Part shown: piece by piece, positions 17,701-26,818 of the stretch
How the letters are laid out: each line of letters starts with the position of its first letter
Position numbering within the stretch: the stretch's first letter is position 1
Source: Pseudomonas putida
Lineage (GTDB): Bacteria; Pseudomonadota; Gammaproteobacteria; Pseudomonadales; Pseudomonadaceae
Direction of reading: 5' to 3'
Assembly: GCF_025905425.1 (NCBI RefSeq)
Contig: NZ_CP109603.1
Span: 3,736,501 to 3,800,500 of the forward strand
Length of the DNA: 64,000 nucleotides
Program-made: the position numbers and the translations under genes
Notes under the pieces: generated by a model
Databases searched by the model: none
What the model was told of the DNA's origin: nothing
The model's input: only the letters and a program-made list of their open reading frames with translations

Positions 17701-19392
17701 TCAATCTTCGCGGTAGCGACGCAGCTTCAGCTGCTTGCCAGCCACGCGGGTGTCCTTGAGCTTGGACAGCAGCTTCTCCAGGCCATCTTCCGGCAGCTCG
17801 ACCAGGCTGAAGCTGTCGCGTACCTGAATACGGCCGATAGCGTCACGGGCCAGGCCGCCTTCGTTGAGGATCGCACCCAACAGGTTCTTGGCAGCGATAC
17901 CGTCACGGGCACCCAGGGCAGTACGGCAACGCACGCGGCCTTCAGCCAGCGGCATCGGCGCACGACGCTCACGGTCACCGCGATCGCCACGGTCACTGCG
18001 CTCGCCACGCTCGGTGCGCTCACCGCTACGCTCACGCGGGGCACCCACGCCCGGCACCAGCGGCTGTTCGCGCTCTACCGCAGCCAGGTCCAGCGCCTGA
18101 CCATTGGTTGCTTTGCGCAGCAAGGCCGAAGCCAGGGCACGCGGGCTGCAACCCAGGTCAGCGGTCAGACGGTCGAGCAGCTCGCCATGGCTGGCTTCCG
18201 ATTCGGCTACCAGCGGCGCCAGGCTCGAGGTCAGCTTCTTGATGCGAGCATCGAGAACGGCCTGAGCATTCGGCAGACGTGCTTCGGCAACCTTCTGCCC
18301 GGTCACACGCTCGATCACCTGCAGCATGCGGCGCTCACGCGGGGTGACCAGCAGCAGTGCACGGCCTTCGCGACCGGCACGGCCAGTACGGCCGATACGG
18401 TGTACGTAGGACTCTGGGTCGTACGGCATGTCAACGTTGAACACGTGAGTGATGCGCGGTACGTCCAGACCACGGGCAGCGACGTCGGTGGCGACGACGA
18501 TGTCCAGGCGGCCATCCTTGAGCGAGTCGATAACGCGCTCACGCTGGTTCTGGGCGATGTCACCGTTCAGTGCGGCAGCCTTGTAGCCTTTGGCTTCCAG
18601 CGCGGCGGCCAGGTCCAGGGTGGCTTGCTTGGTACGCACGAAGGCGATCAGCGCGTCGAACTCTTCGACTTCCAGCAGACGCAGAACAGCCGGGATCTTC
18701 TGGTCGGCATGGACCATCAGGTGGGCCTGGTCGATCGCGGTAACGGTCTGGGTCTTGCTCTGGATCTTGACGTGCTTGGGTTCACGCAGGTGACGCTCGG
18801 CGATCGAACGGATCGACGACGGCAGGGTTGCGGAGAACAGTACGGTCTGACGGCTAGCCGGGATTGCGTCGAAGATCACTTCGAGGTCATCCATGAAGCC
18901 CAGCTTGAGCATCTCGTCGGCTTCGTCCAGTACCAGGTACTGCACTGTCGACAGGACTTTTTCGTCACGACGCAGGTGGTCGCACAGACGGCCTGGGGTA
19001 GCGACGACGATTTGTGCGCCGTTACGGATGGCGCGCAGCTGTGGGCCCATCGGGGCACCACCGTAAACAGCGACCACGTTAACGCCCGGCATCTGCTTGG
19101 CGTAGGTTTCGAAAGCGGTAGCAACTTGCAGCGCCAACTCACGGGTTGGCGCCAGGATCAGGGCTTGCGGTTCGCGCTTGCTCACGTCGATCTTGTTGAG
19201 GATCGGCAGGGCGAAGGCAGCGGTCTTGCCGGTGCCAGTCTGCGCCTGGCCGATCATGTCGTGACCGGCGAGGATGATCGGGATCGACTGATGCTGAATG
19301 GCGGACGGCTCTTCGTAGCCGGTAGCCAGCACAGCAGCAACAATATTCGGATTGAGATCGAGAGCGGCGAATCCGCCGGTTTCCTGGGTCAT
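17701..19392 (-). CDS. deaD: DEAD-box ATP-dependent RNA helicase DeaD/CsdA
   Basis: The 563-residue protein unwinds structured RNA during ribosome assembly and mRNA turnover, especially in the cold. It shows the Q motif region, AQTGTGKTAAF (motif I), PTRELALQVA (Ia), VLDEADEML (II), FSATLP (III) and HRIGRTGRAGREG (VI). A linker rich in Arg, Glu, Gly and Asp leads to a C-terminal DbpA-type RNA-binding domain (about 480-560). It is shorter than E. coli DeaD (629). ATG at 19392 gives the usual MTQET-type N-terminus; a further 22 in-frame residues upstream lack a ribosome site. Confidence 0.93.
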   Translation of the reverse strand: MTQETGGFAALDLNPNIVAAVLATGYEEPSAIQHQSIPIILAGHDMIGQAQTGTGKTAAFALPILNKIDVSKREPQALILAPTRELALQVATAFETYAKQMPGVNVVAVYGGAPMGPQLRAIRNGAQIVVATPGRLCDHLRRDEKVLSTVQYLVLDEADEMLKLGFMDDLEVIFDAIPASRQTVLFSATLPSSIRSIAERHLREPKHVKIQSKTQTVTAIDQAHLMVHADQKIPAVLRLLEVEEFDALIAFVRTKQATLDLAAALEAKGYKAAALNGDIAQNQRERVIDSLKDGRLDIVVATDVAARGLDVPRITHVFNVDMPYDPESYVHRIGRTGRAGREGRALLLVTPRERRMLQVIERVTGQKVAEARLPNAQAVLDARIKKLTSSLAPLVAESEASHGELLDRLTADLGCSPRALASALLRKATNGQALDLAAVEREQPLVPGVGAPRERSGERTERGERSDRGDRGDRERRAPMPLAEGRVRCRTALGARDGIAAKNLLGAILNEGGLARDAIGRIQVRDSFSLVELPEDGLEKLLSKLKDTRVAGKQLKLRRYRED

Positions 19393-19609
19393 GGGTCTGC
19401 CTCTAGGTGCATCCGCAAAGACCCATGCTCCAAAGCTGCACATGCCTTGAAAGACCAAAAGGTCACCCAGGCAGCTTTGGCGGCGGGGATTTGCGAAAAC
19501 GATTGAAAAAGAAAAACTTGGGAAGGTCCGCCTAGCGGACGTGCAGCCGAAGCTGGACTCGGAGGATTTGCACCACCTGATTTTGAGGTCCGCTAAAAGA
19601 CCGGCGCGT

Positions 19610-19615
19610 ACTATA
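19610..19615 (-). promoter_or_regulatory. possible -10 box of deaD, implying a long leader
   Basis: TATAGT on the minus strand is the best -10 candidate in the 419-base gap upstream of deaD; no good -35 lies 16-18 bases away. If used, it gives an untranslated leader of about 210 bases, as known for E. coli csdA. Apart from this and a REP pair at 19721, I see nothing else in the gap. Confidence 0.25.
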
Positions 19616-19720
19616 CCCGAATTAACGGGTTACGTGAGGAAAATTTTCGCAGGTCAGGGCCAGTACCGGGCCATCAGCGGATGGCTGGCTGAATCGATTC
19701 CTGTCTGCACTACCGCGTCA

Positions 19721-19810
19721 CCCTTTTCGCGGGCAAGCCCGCTCCCACAGCTACGGCGCAGCATTGGGGCTAGCGGTGCTCCTGTGGGCTGCGAAGAGGC
19801 CAACACGGCC
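19721..19810. repeat. REP pair, one arm degenerate
   Basis: A standard REP unit (19721-19754) faces a diverged one (about 19779-19810) that has lost most of its core. It lies immediately downstream of the minus-strand spermidine-synthase-like gene. Confidence 0.7.
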
Positions 19811-19811
19811 T

Positions 19812-20567
19812 TCAGGTAGCAGGCCGTATTTCCTTGATCAGGCCGTCAAGGCTATACCCCAATTGCGGCGCCAGCGCCTCGGCCCGCGCCCGCAGCCCTA
19901 CCATGTCCAGCGTCTGCTCCAGGTCCGCCGGCACCAGCAGGATCACATTGCCCTCCTTCACCGGCAGCTCCCAGTAATGCCGATGGTACAAGCCGCGCAA
20001 CAGCGCCGCGCCCAGCGGCCTGCCGTCGTCGGTGGCCCACTGGTTGATCACCAGCCAGCCGCCTGGGTTGAGCTGCTTCTGGCAGTTATCCAGGAATGTC
20101 CAGGCCAAGTGCCCGACACCCGGCCCGTGGTCGGTGTACAGGTCAACGAACAGCAGGTCGGTTTTCTCCGCCGTGGTCAGCAGCTCCAAGGCATCGCCTA
20201 CGCGCACATAAAGGCGCGGGTCGTCGTCCAGCCCCAGGTACTGCATGGCCAGGCGCGGCACATCTGGGCGCAGCTCGATGGCCTCGATGTCTTCCAGCGG
20301 CAGGAACCTCATGCAGGCCTGGGTCAAGGTACCCGCCCCAAGCCCCAGAAACAGCGCGCTCTCGGGTTGCTCGTGGCACAGCGCACCGACCAGCATGGCG
20401 CGTGTGTAGTCATATTCCAGCCAGCTGGGGTCTGCCGTGAAAACGCAGCTCTGCTCGATCGCATCACCGAATTCGAGAAAACGGTAGTCGTCCACCTCGT
20501 ACACGCTGATGACGCCAAAGGCATCTTCGACCCGTGCCAGTAGCCGCTCTTCCCGTTCCGCCGTCAT
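19812..20567 (-). CDS. spermidine synthase-like SAM-fold protein
   Basis: The 251-residue protein has the polyamine-synthase Rossmann core: [25 protein letters not shown] and [14 protein letters not shown]. It lacks the N-terminal beta-barrel length of true SpeE, so it may be a methyltransferase-like or aminopropyltransferase-like relative; activity cannot be told from sequence. The start at 20567 was chosen for the [10 protein letters not shown]-terminus with GAG upstream. It is divergent from the DAHP synthase gene with about 115 bases between. Confidence 0.8.
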   Translation of the reverse strand: MTAEREERLLARVEDAFGVISVYEVDDYRFLEFGDAIEQSCVFTADPSWLEYDYTRAMLVGALCHEQPESALFLGLGAGTLTQACMRFLPLEDIEAIELRPDVPRLAMQYLGLDDDPRLYVRVGDALELLTTAEKTDLLFVDLYTDHGPGVGHLAWTFLDNCQKQLNPGGWLVINQWATDDGRPLGAALLRGLYHRHYWELPVKEGNVILLVPADLEQTLDMVGLRARAEALAPQLGYSLDGLIKEIRPAT

Positions 20568-20683
20568 GTTCGCCACTCGCCCGTGCAAAAACGCGCATTG
20601 TCCGCCAACACCCCCGATGCAACAAGCAGGGCAGCAACTGTTACCATGGCCCAAAGCCTACAACCGACAAGATCGAGCCCGAA

Positions 20684-22030
20684 ATGAACGCACCGTGGAG
20701 CCCTGACAGCTGGCGCGCCCTGCCTATCCAGCAGCAACCGACCTACCCCGACGCTGCGCACTTGCTCAAGGTCGAGCAGACCCTGGCCAGCTACCCGCCG
20801 CTGGTGTTCGCTGGCGAGGCGCGTGAGCTGCGCCGGCAGTTCGCCGAGGTCACCGAAGGCCGCGCCTTCCTGCTGCAGGGCGGCGACTGCGCCGAGAGTT
20901 TTGCCGAGTTCTCGGCGGCGAAAATCCGCGACACCTTCAAGGTGCTACTGCAAATGGCCATCGTCATGACCTTCGCTGCCGGCTGCCCGGTGGTCAAGGT
21001 CGGGCGCATGGCCGGGCAATTTGCCAAGCCACGCTCCTCGGGCGACGAGACCATTGGCAACGTTACCCTGCCCGCCTACCGTGGCGACATCGTCAACGGC
21101 ATTGGCTTTGACGAAAAAAGCCGCATCCCCGACCCGGATCGCCTGCTGCAGGCCTACCACCAGGCCACCGCCAGCCTCAACCTGCTGCGCGCCTTTGCCC
21201 AGGGCGGCTTTGCCGACCTGCACCAGGTGCACAAATGGAACCTGGACTTCATCGCCAACTCGGCGCTGGCCGACAAGTACCATCAACTGGCCAACCGCAT
21301 CGACGAAACCCTGGCCTTCATGCGCGCCTGCGGGTTGGACAGCGCACCGCAACTGCGCGAGACCAGCTTCTTCACCGCCCACGAAGCCTTGCTGCTCAAC
21401 TATGAAGAAGCCTTTGTGCGCCAGGACAGCCTGACCGGCGACTACTACGACTGTTCGGCGCACATGCTGTGGATCGGCGACCGCACGCGCCAGCTCGACG
21501 GCGCCCATGTGGAGTTCCTGCGTGGGGTGCACAACCCGATCGGGGTCAAGGTCGGCCCGAGCATGAACCCCGAGGAGCTGATCCGCCTGATCGACACCCT
21601 CAACCCGAGCAACGACCCAGGCCGCCTGAACCTGATCGTGCGCATGGGCGCCAACAAGGTTGGCGAGCATCTGCCAGGGCTGATCCGCACCGTCGAGCGC
21701 GAGGGGCGCAAGGTGCTGTGGAGCTCCGACCCGATGCACGGCAACACCATCAAGGCCAGCAGCGGCTACAAGACCCGCGACTTCGCGCAGATCCTCGATG
21801 AGGTCAAGCAGTTCTTCCAGGTGCACCAGGCCGAAGGCAGCCACGCTGGCGGCATCCACATCGAAATGACCGGGCAGAACGTCACCGAGTGCATCGGCGG
21901 CGCCCGCCCGATTACCGAAGACGGCCTGTCGGACCGCTACCACACCCACTGCGACCCGCGGATGAACGCCGATCAGTCGCTGGAACTGGCGTTTCTGATT
22001 GCCGAAACCCTCAAGCAGGTGCGCCGCTAA
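20684..22030 (+). CDS. 3-deoxy-7-phosphoheptulonate synthase, class II
   Basis: The 448-residue enzyme condenses erythrose 4-phosphate with phosphoenolpyruvate, the first shikimate pathway step. It is the plant/actinobacterial type II form, shown by [11 protein letters not shown] near residue 65, [26 protein letters not shown] and [10 protein letters not shown]. The length is typical for type II and much longer than type I AroF/G/H (350). Chorismate synthase of the same pathway is encoded at 50476. Confidence 0.96.
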   Translation: MNAPWSPDSWRALPIQQQPTYPDAAHLLKVEQTLASYPPLVFAGEARELRRQFAEVTEGRAFLLQGGDCAESFAEFSAAKIRDTFKVLLQMAIVMTFAAGCPVVKVGRMAGQFAKPRSSGDETIGNVTLPAYRGDIVNGIGFDEKSRIPDPDRLLQAYHQATASLNLLRAFAQGGFADLHQVHKWNLDFIANSALADKYHQLANRIDETLAFMRACGLDSAPQLRETSFFTAHEALLLNYEEAFVRQDSLTGDYYDCSAHMLWIGDRTRQLDGAHVEFLRGVHNPIGVKVGPSMNPEELIRLIDTLNPSNDPGRLNLIVRMGANKVGEHLPGLIRTVEREGRKVLWSSDPMHGNTIKASSGYKTRDFAQILDEVKQFFQVHQAEGSHAGGIHIEMTGQNVTECIGGARPITEDGLSDRYHTHCDPRMNADQSLELAFLIAETLKQVRR

Positions 22031-22048
22031 AGCGCCCGCTGGAGCGGC

Positions 22049-22267
22049 CTATTTACGCAGCGGATCATCCCAAAAAGGCCGCTCGGCCTCTTGCTGGATA
22101 TCCGCCCGGCTCAAGCCCAGGTCATGCAATGTCGCATCGCTAAGGCTGGCCAGTTCCCGCCGCTGACGGTGCAGCTCCCACCAACGCACCGGGCGTTCCA
22201 GGGCTGCATGCCACAGGTGGTTCAGGGAGAAGGCAGGTTGCTGAATGCTGCTGACTTGACCTTTCAT
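22049..22267 (-). CDS. DUF1127 (YjiS-like) small protein
   Basis: The 72-residue basic protein carries the DUF1127 pattern: WWELHRQRRELASLSDATLHDLGLSRADI. Short relatives in other bacteria bind RNA and affect phosphate or carbon metabolism; no function is known for this one. It is divergent from the LysR gene, which may regulate it. Confidence 0.88.
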   Translation of the reverse strand: MKGQVSSIQQPAFSLNHLWHAALERPVRWWELHRQRRELASLSDATLHDLGLSRADIQQEAERPFWDDPLRK

Positions 22268-22342
22268 CGTGAAGCCCTCCGTGTTGATGGCTCCAGTCTC
22301 ACGCCGGGCTTAAGATCAATCCAACGAATGTTTCTGATGCCA

Positions 22343-22363
22343 TGCATCTCGGAGATTGATGCA
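22343..22363 (+). promoter_or_regulatory. inverted repeat over the ribosome site of the LysR gene
   Basis: TGCATC and GATGCA flank nine bases that contain the GGAG ribosome site, and the repeat ends one base before the ATG. It may be an autoregulatory operator or an RNA hairpin presenting the ribosome site in its loop. Confidence 0.4.
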
Positions 22364-23215
22364 ATGTCCCAGTATCAAAGCCTCGATGCCGATGTACTGC
22401 GCACCTTCGTCGCCATTGCCGAACAAGGCGGCTTTACCCGCGCCGGCGAGGTGGTCAACCGCACCCAGTCGGCGGTGAGCATGCAGATGAAACGGCTGGA
22501 GGAAGACATCCTGCAGCGCCAACTGTTCGAGCGCGACGGCCGCCAGGTACGCCTTACTGCCGAAGGGCAGGTGCTGCTCGGCTATGCCAGGCGCATCCTC
22601 AAACTGCATGGGGAAGTGTTTAATACCTTGCGCATGCCGCACATGGTCGGGGTGGTCCGCATCGGCACACCGGACGACTATGCCATGCGCTTTCTGCCGA
22701 CCATTCTGTCGAGTTTCGCCCAGGCTTATCCGCTGGTGCAGGTGGAGGTGCATTGCGACTCGTCGAAGCAGTTGATGCTGCGCCAGGACCTGGACCTGAC
22801 CATCGTTACCCGCGAACCTGGCAACGAGATCGGCCAGCTGCTGCGCCAGGAGCGCCTGGTGTGGGCCGCAGCCGAAGGGTTCTGCCCGCAGGAGCAACGG
22901 CCCATGCCGGTGGCGCTGTTCAATACCGACTGCTTCTGCCGCGCCTGGACCTGCAATGCGCTGGAGGCACAGGGCATCGATTACCGCATTGCCTATACCA
23001 GCCCAAGCCTGGCGGCGATCTTTGCCATCGTCACTGCAGGGTTGGCGGTGACGGCGCAGTTGCAGAGCTTGATCGGCGGCAACATACGGATTTTGGGCGA
23101 GAGCGACGGGCTGCCGCAGTTGCCGGTGGCCAATGTGATGCTGGTGCGCAGTACGCAGAATCCGTCACCGATCACCGATTGCATGGCCGATTACATCGTC
23201 GAAGGGTTCAAGTGA
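22364..23215 (+). CDS. LysR-family transcriptional regulator (LrhA/HexA-like)
   Basis: The 283-residue protein has an N-terminal winged helix-turn-helix (VLRTFVAIAEQGGFTRAGEVVNRTQSAVSMQMKRLE) and a LysR substrate-binding domain from about residue 95. The pattern QSAVSMQMKRLE and the Cys-rich segment NTDCFCRAWTC near residue 190 resemble LrhA/HexA-like regulators. The start at 22364 has GGAG at correct distance. It is divergent from the DUF1127 gene. Confidence 0.9.
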   Translation: MSQYQSLDADVLRTFVAIAEQGGFTRAGEVVNRTQSAVSMQMKRLEEDILQRQLFERDGRQVRLTAEGQVLLGYARRILKLHGEVFNTLRMPHMVGVVRIGTPDDYAMRFLPTILSSFAQAYPLVQVEVHCDSSKQLMLRQDLDLTIVTREPGNEIGQLLRQERLVWAAAEGFCPQEQRPMPVALFNTDCFCRAWTCNALEAQGIDYRIAYTSPSLAAIFAIVTAGLAVTAQLQSLIGGNIRILGESDGLPQLPVANVMLVRSTQNPSPITDCMADYIVEGFK

Positions 23216-23243
23216 GCCGGGGCTGCGGAGCGGCCCCAAAATC

Positions 23244-23993
23244 TCAAAGTTCAAACCCCAACATCACCGCACACACCACCAGAAACGCACAAAACATCGC
23301 CCGCAACACTTTCTCTGGCAAGGCATGGGCCAACCTCACCCCCCAACTGATGCTAAGCAGCCCACCCACCGCCAAGGGGATCCCTACCCCCCAGTCGACA
23401 CTCTGGTGCAAGCCATACGTCAGCAGCGTCACCGTGGTACTGGGTGCCGCCAACGCCAGCGACAACCCTTGCGCCACCACCTGCGTGGTACCAAACACAC
23501 TGGTCAGGATCGGCGTCGCCACCACTGCACCCCCTACCCCGAACAGCCCGCCCATGGTCCCGGCAAAACTGCCCAGCACGCCCAGCCATGGCCACCCATA
23601 GCGCAACTCGGGGCTTGGCGGCGCCACCTTGAGAAACATCCGCGCCACGTTCCAGATAGCCAGCGCCACCAGAAAACCGACAAAGCCCAGGCGCATGGAC
23701 TGGGCATCGATGCCCACCGCCCAGATCGAACCCAGCCAGGCGAACAGGAAACTGCACAGCGCCAACGGCAGTGCATGGCGCAGCTCGATGCGGTTTCGCT
23801 GGTGATAGCGCCACAGCGCCAGCAACACATTCGGCACCACCATCACCAGCGCAGTGCCCTGTGCCAGCTGTTGGTCCAGGCCGAACAACACCCCCAGCGC
23901 CGGGATTGCAATCAACCCACCGCCAATACCGAACAAACCACCCATGGTGCCCAGGGCTGCGCCCAGCGCGATATACAACAACCACTCGATCAT
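23244..23993 (-). CDS. TauE/SafE-family membrane transporter
   Basis: The 249-residue protein is almost wholly hydrophobic, with about eight membrane segments and the twice-repeated family motif GxMGGLFGIGGGLIAIPAL (residues about 14-32) and GTMGGLFGVGGAVVATPIL (about 142-160). Members export sulfite, sulfoacetate or other small anions. It is divergent from a LysR gene at 24107 that may control it. Confidence 0.92.
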   Translation of the reverse strand: MIEWLLYIALGAALGTMGGLFGIGGGLIAIPALGVLFGLDQQLAQGTALVMVVPNVLLALWRYHQRNRIELRHALPLALCSFLFAWLGSIWAVGIDAQSMRLGFVGFLVALAIWNVARMFLKVAPPSPELRYGWPWLGVLGSFAGTMGGLFGVGGAVVATPILTSVFGTTQVVAQGLSLALAAPSTTVTLLTYGLHQSVDWGVGIPLAVGGLLSISWGVRLAHALPEKVLRAMFCAFLVVCAVMLGFEL

Positions 23994-24053
23994 CAGGGCC
24001 TCTTGTGCCGGTCTCAAACAATGAAGGCATGCTACCCAGTCGGGGCTGGTGGG

Positions 24054-24088
24054 GAAACGCACAGCAGCGCACAATGGCTATGCGTTTC
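24054..24088. promoter_or_regulatory. inverted repeat between tauE-like and LysR genes
   Basis: GAAACGCA and TGCGTTTC form a perfect 8-bp inverted repeat with 19 bases between, in the 113-base divergent intergenic region. It is a candidate LysR operator. It overlaps the alternative LysR start at 24080, favouring the start at 24107. Confidence 0.4.
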
Positions 24089-24106
24089 ATGCAAAGCCGA
24101 GCCGCC

Positions 24107-25063
24107 ATGAGCCCTGACATCCTCACCGACCAACTCAGCCTGTTTCTCGATGTACTGGAAACCGGCAGCTTTTCCGCCGCCGCGCGGCGCCACCCGCTGA
24201 CACCCTCGGCCGTGGCCCGGCGCATCGACAACCTGGAAAGCGCTGTAGGCAGCCGCCTGTTTACCCGCAGCACCCACGCGGTACGCGCCACGCCGGCCGG
24301 CAATGCCTTTGCCGAGCGCGCACGGCGCATCATCGAGGAACTGCGCCTGGCGCGCGCCGAGGCCGTCTCGCTAAGCAGCGCCCCGGAGGGTTTGATCCGC
24401 ATCGACGCCCCCGCCGCATTCGGCCGTCGCCACCTGGCACCGGCCATCGCCGACTTCCTGGTGGCCTACCCTGGGCTGGACGTGCAACTGCGCCTGATCG
24501 ACAGCTTCGTCGACCTGCAGGGCAGCCACCTGGGCGAGGTCGACCTGGTGTTGCGCGCAGGCCCCCTGGCCGATACACGCCTGGTCGCCACGCCGCTGGC
24601 CTACATGGTGCGCATCGCCTGCGCCAGCCCAGCCTACCTGGCCAGCCGCGGTGTACCGGGGTGCCCCAGCGAACTGCCTGAGCACGACGGCCTCGACTGG
24701 GACGGCCTGGCGCCGCCTTTTGCCTGGCGCTTCACCGTGGCCGGCCAAGCCCGCCTGTACCGGCCATCGCGCATGCGCATGGCCGCCAACAATGCCGAAA
24801 CCCTGCTGTTCGGCGCCCTCGCAGGCTTAGGTATCGCCCACCTGCCCACCTGGCTGATCAGCGACTACCTATTGCGCGGCGAACTGGTCCCGTTGTTTTG
24901 CGACGGTGGCCTGCCCGCCGCCGAGACCAGTGGTATTTATGCGCTGCGCCTTGCACATGAAACGAACTCTCGCAGCCGTTTGCTGCTCGAATTTCTCAAG
25001 AGCCGTTTCAGCCCAATTCCACCCTGGGACCTGGCCTTGCGCAGTGAACTGCGCTGGCAGTGA
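24107..25063 (+). CDS. LysR-family transcriptional regulator
   Basis: The 318-residue protein has the N-terminal helix-turn-helix (LFLDVLETGSFSAAARR, LTPSAVARRIDNLE) and the effector domain from about residue 95, of the CrgA/DsdC-like subgroup (SPAYLASRGVP). An alternative ATG at 24080 would add nine residues. Its probable target is the divergent TauE-type transporter. Fifty-five bases separate it from ohrR. Confidence 0.88.
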   Translation: MSPDILTDQLSLFLDVLETGSFSAAARRHPLTPSAVARRIDNLESAVGSRLFTRSTHAVRATPAGNAFAERARRIIEELRLARAEAVSLSSAPEGLIRIDAPAAFGRRHLAPAIADFLVAYPGLDVQLRLIDSFVDLQGSHLGEVDLVLRAGPLADTRLVATPLAYMVRIACASPAYLASRGVPGCPSELPEHDGLDWDGLAPPFAWRFTVAGQARLYRPSRMRMAANNAETLLFGALAGLGIAHLPTWLISDYLLRGELVPLFCDGGLPAAETSGIYALRLAHETNSRSRLLLEFLKSRFSPIPPWDLALRSELRWQ

Positions 25064-25117
25064 TCGCACTAATGATCAGCGCGCCAGATGTTCCCATTGA
25101 TTATTCCAAGGACCTGC

Positions 25118-25573
25118 ATGAACGCCGACACCCAAGCCTCCTGTGACGAGCTGCTGCTGGACAACCAGGTCTGCTTTGCCCTGCATTCGACCTCGTTGCT
25201 GATGACCAAGGTCTACAAACCGCTGCTGCAGGCACTGGGCCTGACCTACCCGCAGTACCTGGCCATGCTCGTGCTGTGGCAGCGGGACGGCCTGACCGTG
25301 GGTGAGATCAGCCAGCACCTGCTCACCGACCCTGGCTCGCTGACCCCGCTGCTCAAGCGCCTGGAAAGCGAAGGCTTGCTAAAGCGCACCCGCAGCCGCG
25401 AGGACGAACGGGTGGTACTGGTGCAGTTGACCGACAAGGGCCGCGACCTGCAACAACAGGCCAAACAGGTGCCACCGTGCATCCTCAAGGCCAGTGGGCG
25501 CAGCCTGGAACGCCTGCAACAGCTGCAAGCCGACCTGCTCGAACTGCGCGACAACCTGCAAAAAAACCTCTGA
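25118..25573 (+). CDS. ohrR: organic hydroperoxide sensor-repressor OhrR (MarR family)
   Basis: The 151-residue protein has a MarR winged helix (about 45-110). Cys19 in DNQVCFALHS is the peroxidatic cysteine, and Cys121 in VPPCILKASG corresponds to the second cysteine of two-Cys OhrR proteins such as that of Xanthomonas. Oxidation by organic hydroperoxides releases it from DNA. It lies directly before ohr in the same direction. Confidence 0.93.
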   Translation: MNADTQASCDELLLDNQVCFALHSTSLLMTKVYKPLLQALGLTYPQYLAMLVLWQRDGLTVGEISQHLLTDPGSLTPLLKRLESEGLLKRTRSREDERVVLVQLTDKGRDLQQQAKQVPPCILKASGRSLERLQQLQADLLELRDNLQKNL

Positions 25574-25620
25574 ACGCTATGCTGTGACATGGCCGTTCGG
25601 ATGAGCGGTGATGATTTATC

Positions 25621-25646
25621 TTGCGCGCTAACTAATTGCGCGCTAA
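25621..25646. promoter_or_regulatory. direct repeat in ohr promoter, candidate OhrR operator
   Basis: Two copies of TTGCGCGCTAA (25621-25631 and 25636-25646) lie 15 bases apart between ohrR and ohr. The repeat contains GCGCGC palindromes and TAATT, giving imperfect dyad symmetry. Position and symmetry fit a repressor site, but the sequence is not the Xanthomonas OhrR box. Confidence 0.45.
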
Positions 25647-25713
25647 ATTAAATCCCACACCTACCCAGCGCCACCCCAACACGGTCGCGCACAGCACATT
25701 AGCGAGGCTCAAG

Positions 25714-26142
25714 ATGCAAAAGGTCACTCCGCTGTACATCGCAGAAGCCACTTCCACGGGCGGACGCGACGGTAAATCCCGCTCCAGCGACGGCAAGCTG
25801 GACGTCAAGCTGAGCACCCCCAAGGAACTGGGCGGCGCAGGTGGTGAGGGCACCAACCCTGAACAGATGTTCGCTGCCGGTTACTCGGCCTGCTTCATCG
25901 GCGCACTGAAATTTGTCGCCGGGCAAGAGAAAAAAGCCCTGCCGGCAGATTCCTCGATCACCGCAAACGTGGGCATTGGTCAGATCCCGGGTGGTTTCGG
26001 CCTGGACATCGACCTGCACATCAAGCTGCCGGGCCTGGCCCAGGCTGAGGCCGAAAGCCTGGTGGAAAAGGCGCACCAAGTCTGCCCTTACTCCAATGCC
26101 ACCCGCGGCAATGTGGATGTCAGGCTTCATGTGACGGTCTGA
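25714..26142 (+). CDS. ohr: organic hydroperoxide resistance protein Ohr
   Basis: The 142-residue OsmC/Ohr-fold peroxidase reduces lipid and alkyl hydroperoxides using dihydrolipoamide. The catalytic set is intact: Arg18, Glu50, Cys60 ([10 protein letters not shown]) and Cys124 ([11 protein letters not shown]). The ATG at 25714 gives the standard length. It is followed by a strong terminator. Confidence 0.97.
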   Translation: MQKVTPLYIAEATSTGGRDGKSRSSDGKLDVKLSTPKELGGAGGEGTNPEQMFAAGYSACFIGALKFVAGQEKKALPADSSITANVGIGQIPGGFGLDIDLHIKLPGLAQAEAESLVEKAHQVCPYSNATRGNVDVRLHVTV

Positions 26143-26152
26143 GTGCAGGCAT

Positions 26153-26182
26153 AAAAAAACCCGGCCGAGGCCGGGTTTTTTG
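26153..26182. terminator. bidirectional terminator between ohr and efp
   Basis: The stem AAACCCGGC / GCCGGGTTT around a CGAG loop has an A-run on one side and a T-run on the other. It closes both ohr and the converging efp gene. Confidence 0.9.
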
Positions 26183-26200
26183 TGCTCATCGCAAGAAGAA

Positions 26201-26770
26201 TTACTTCTTGGAACGGCCCTTGAAGCTGTTGTCGCGAGTGTCGATGTCGATCCACTCGTCGATCTGGATGAAGTCGGCAACCGAGATCTCGGTACCGTTC
26301 GCCAGTTTGGCAGGCTTCATCACTTTGCCGGAGGTGTCACCGCGAGCAGCGTTCTCGGTGTAGGCAACTTTACGGCTGATGGTGGTCGGCAGTTCTACCG
26401 ATACCAGGCGGTCTTCGAAGAAGACGGCTTCGCAGATGTCTTCCATGCCTTCTTCGATGTACGGCAGAACAGCCTCGATGTCTTCGGCGTTCAGTTCGTA
26501 CATGGTGTAGTCGGTGGTGTCCATGAAGGTGTACGAGTCACCGCTGATGAACGACAGGGTCGCTTCTTTGCGATCCAGGATCACGTCGTCCAGCTTGTCG
26601 TCCGCACCGTATACGGTTTCGGTCTTGTAGCCGGTCAGCAGGTTCTTCAGCTTGGTTTTCATGATCGCGCTGTTACGGCCCGATTTGGTGAACTCAGCTT
26701 TTTGAACCAGCCACGGGTCGTTGTCGATCCGCAGTACGGTACCGGGTTTCAGTTCTTTACCAGTTTTCAT
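26201..26770 (-). CDS. efp: translation elongation factor P
   Basis: The 189-residue EF-P rescues ribosomes stalled at polyproline stretches. Three domains are present (KOW-like N-domain, two OB folds). The loop KSGRNSA carries Arg32 where E. coli has Lys34; arginine at this place is the target of rhamnosylation by EarP. The earP gene lies 48 bases upstream in the same direction, so substrate and modifying enzyme are neighbours. Confidence 0.97.
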   Translation of the reverse strand: MKTGKELKPGTVLRIDNDPWLVQKAEFTKSGRNSAIMKTKLKNLLTGYKTETVYGADDKLDDVILDRKEATLSFISGDSYTFMDTTDYTMYELNAEDIEAVLPYIEEGMEDICEAVFFEDRLVSVELPTTISRKVAYTENAARGDTSGKVMKPAKLANGTEISVADFIQIDEWIDIDTRDNSFKGRSKK

Positions 26771-26818
26771 TACGAAGTATCCGAATCTGGATGGATTTAT
26801 AAAAATCGAGGCCGCATA

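Noticed and set aside
18187..19506. Plus-strand frame (439 codons) opposite deaD
   Set aside because: All helicase motifs lie on the minus strand; the opposite frame has no recognisable domain.
19540..19605. tRNA-like stretch upstream of deaD
   Set aside because: It looks at first like a reversed tRNA 3' half, but the T-loop, acceptor stem and anticodon stem do not pair.
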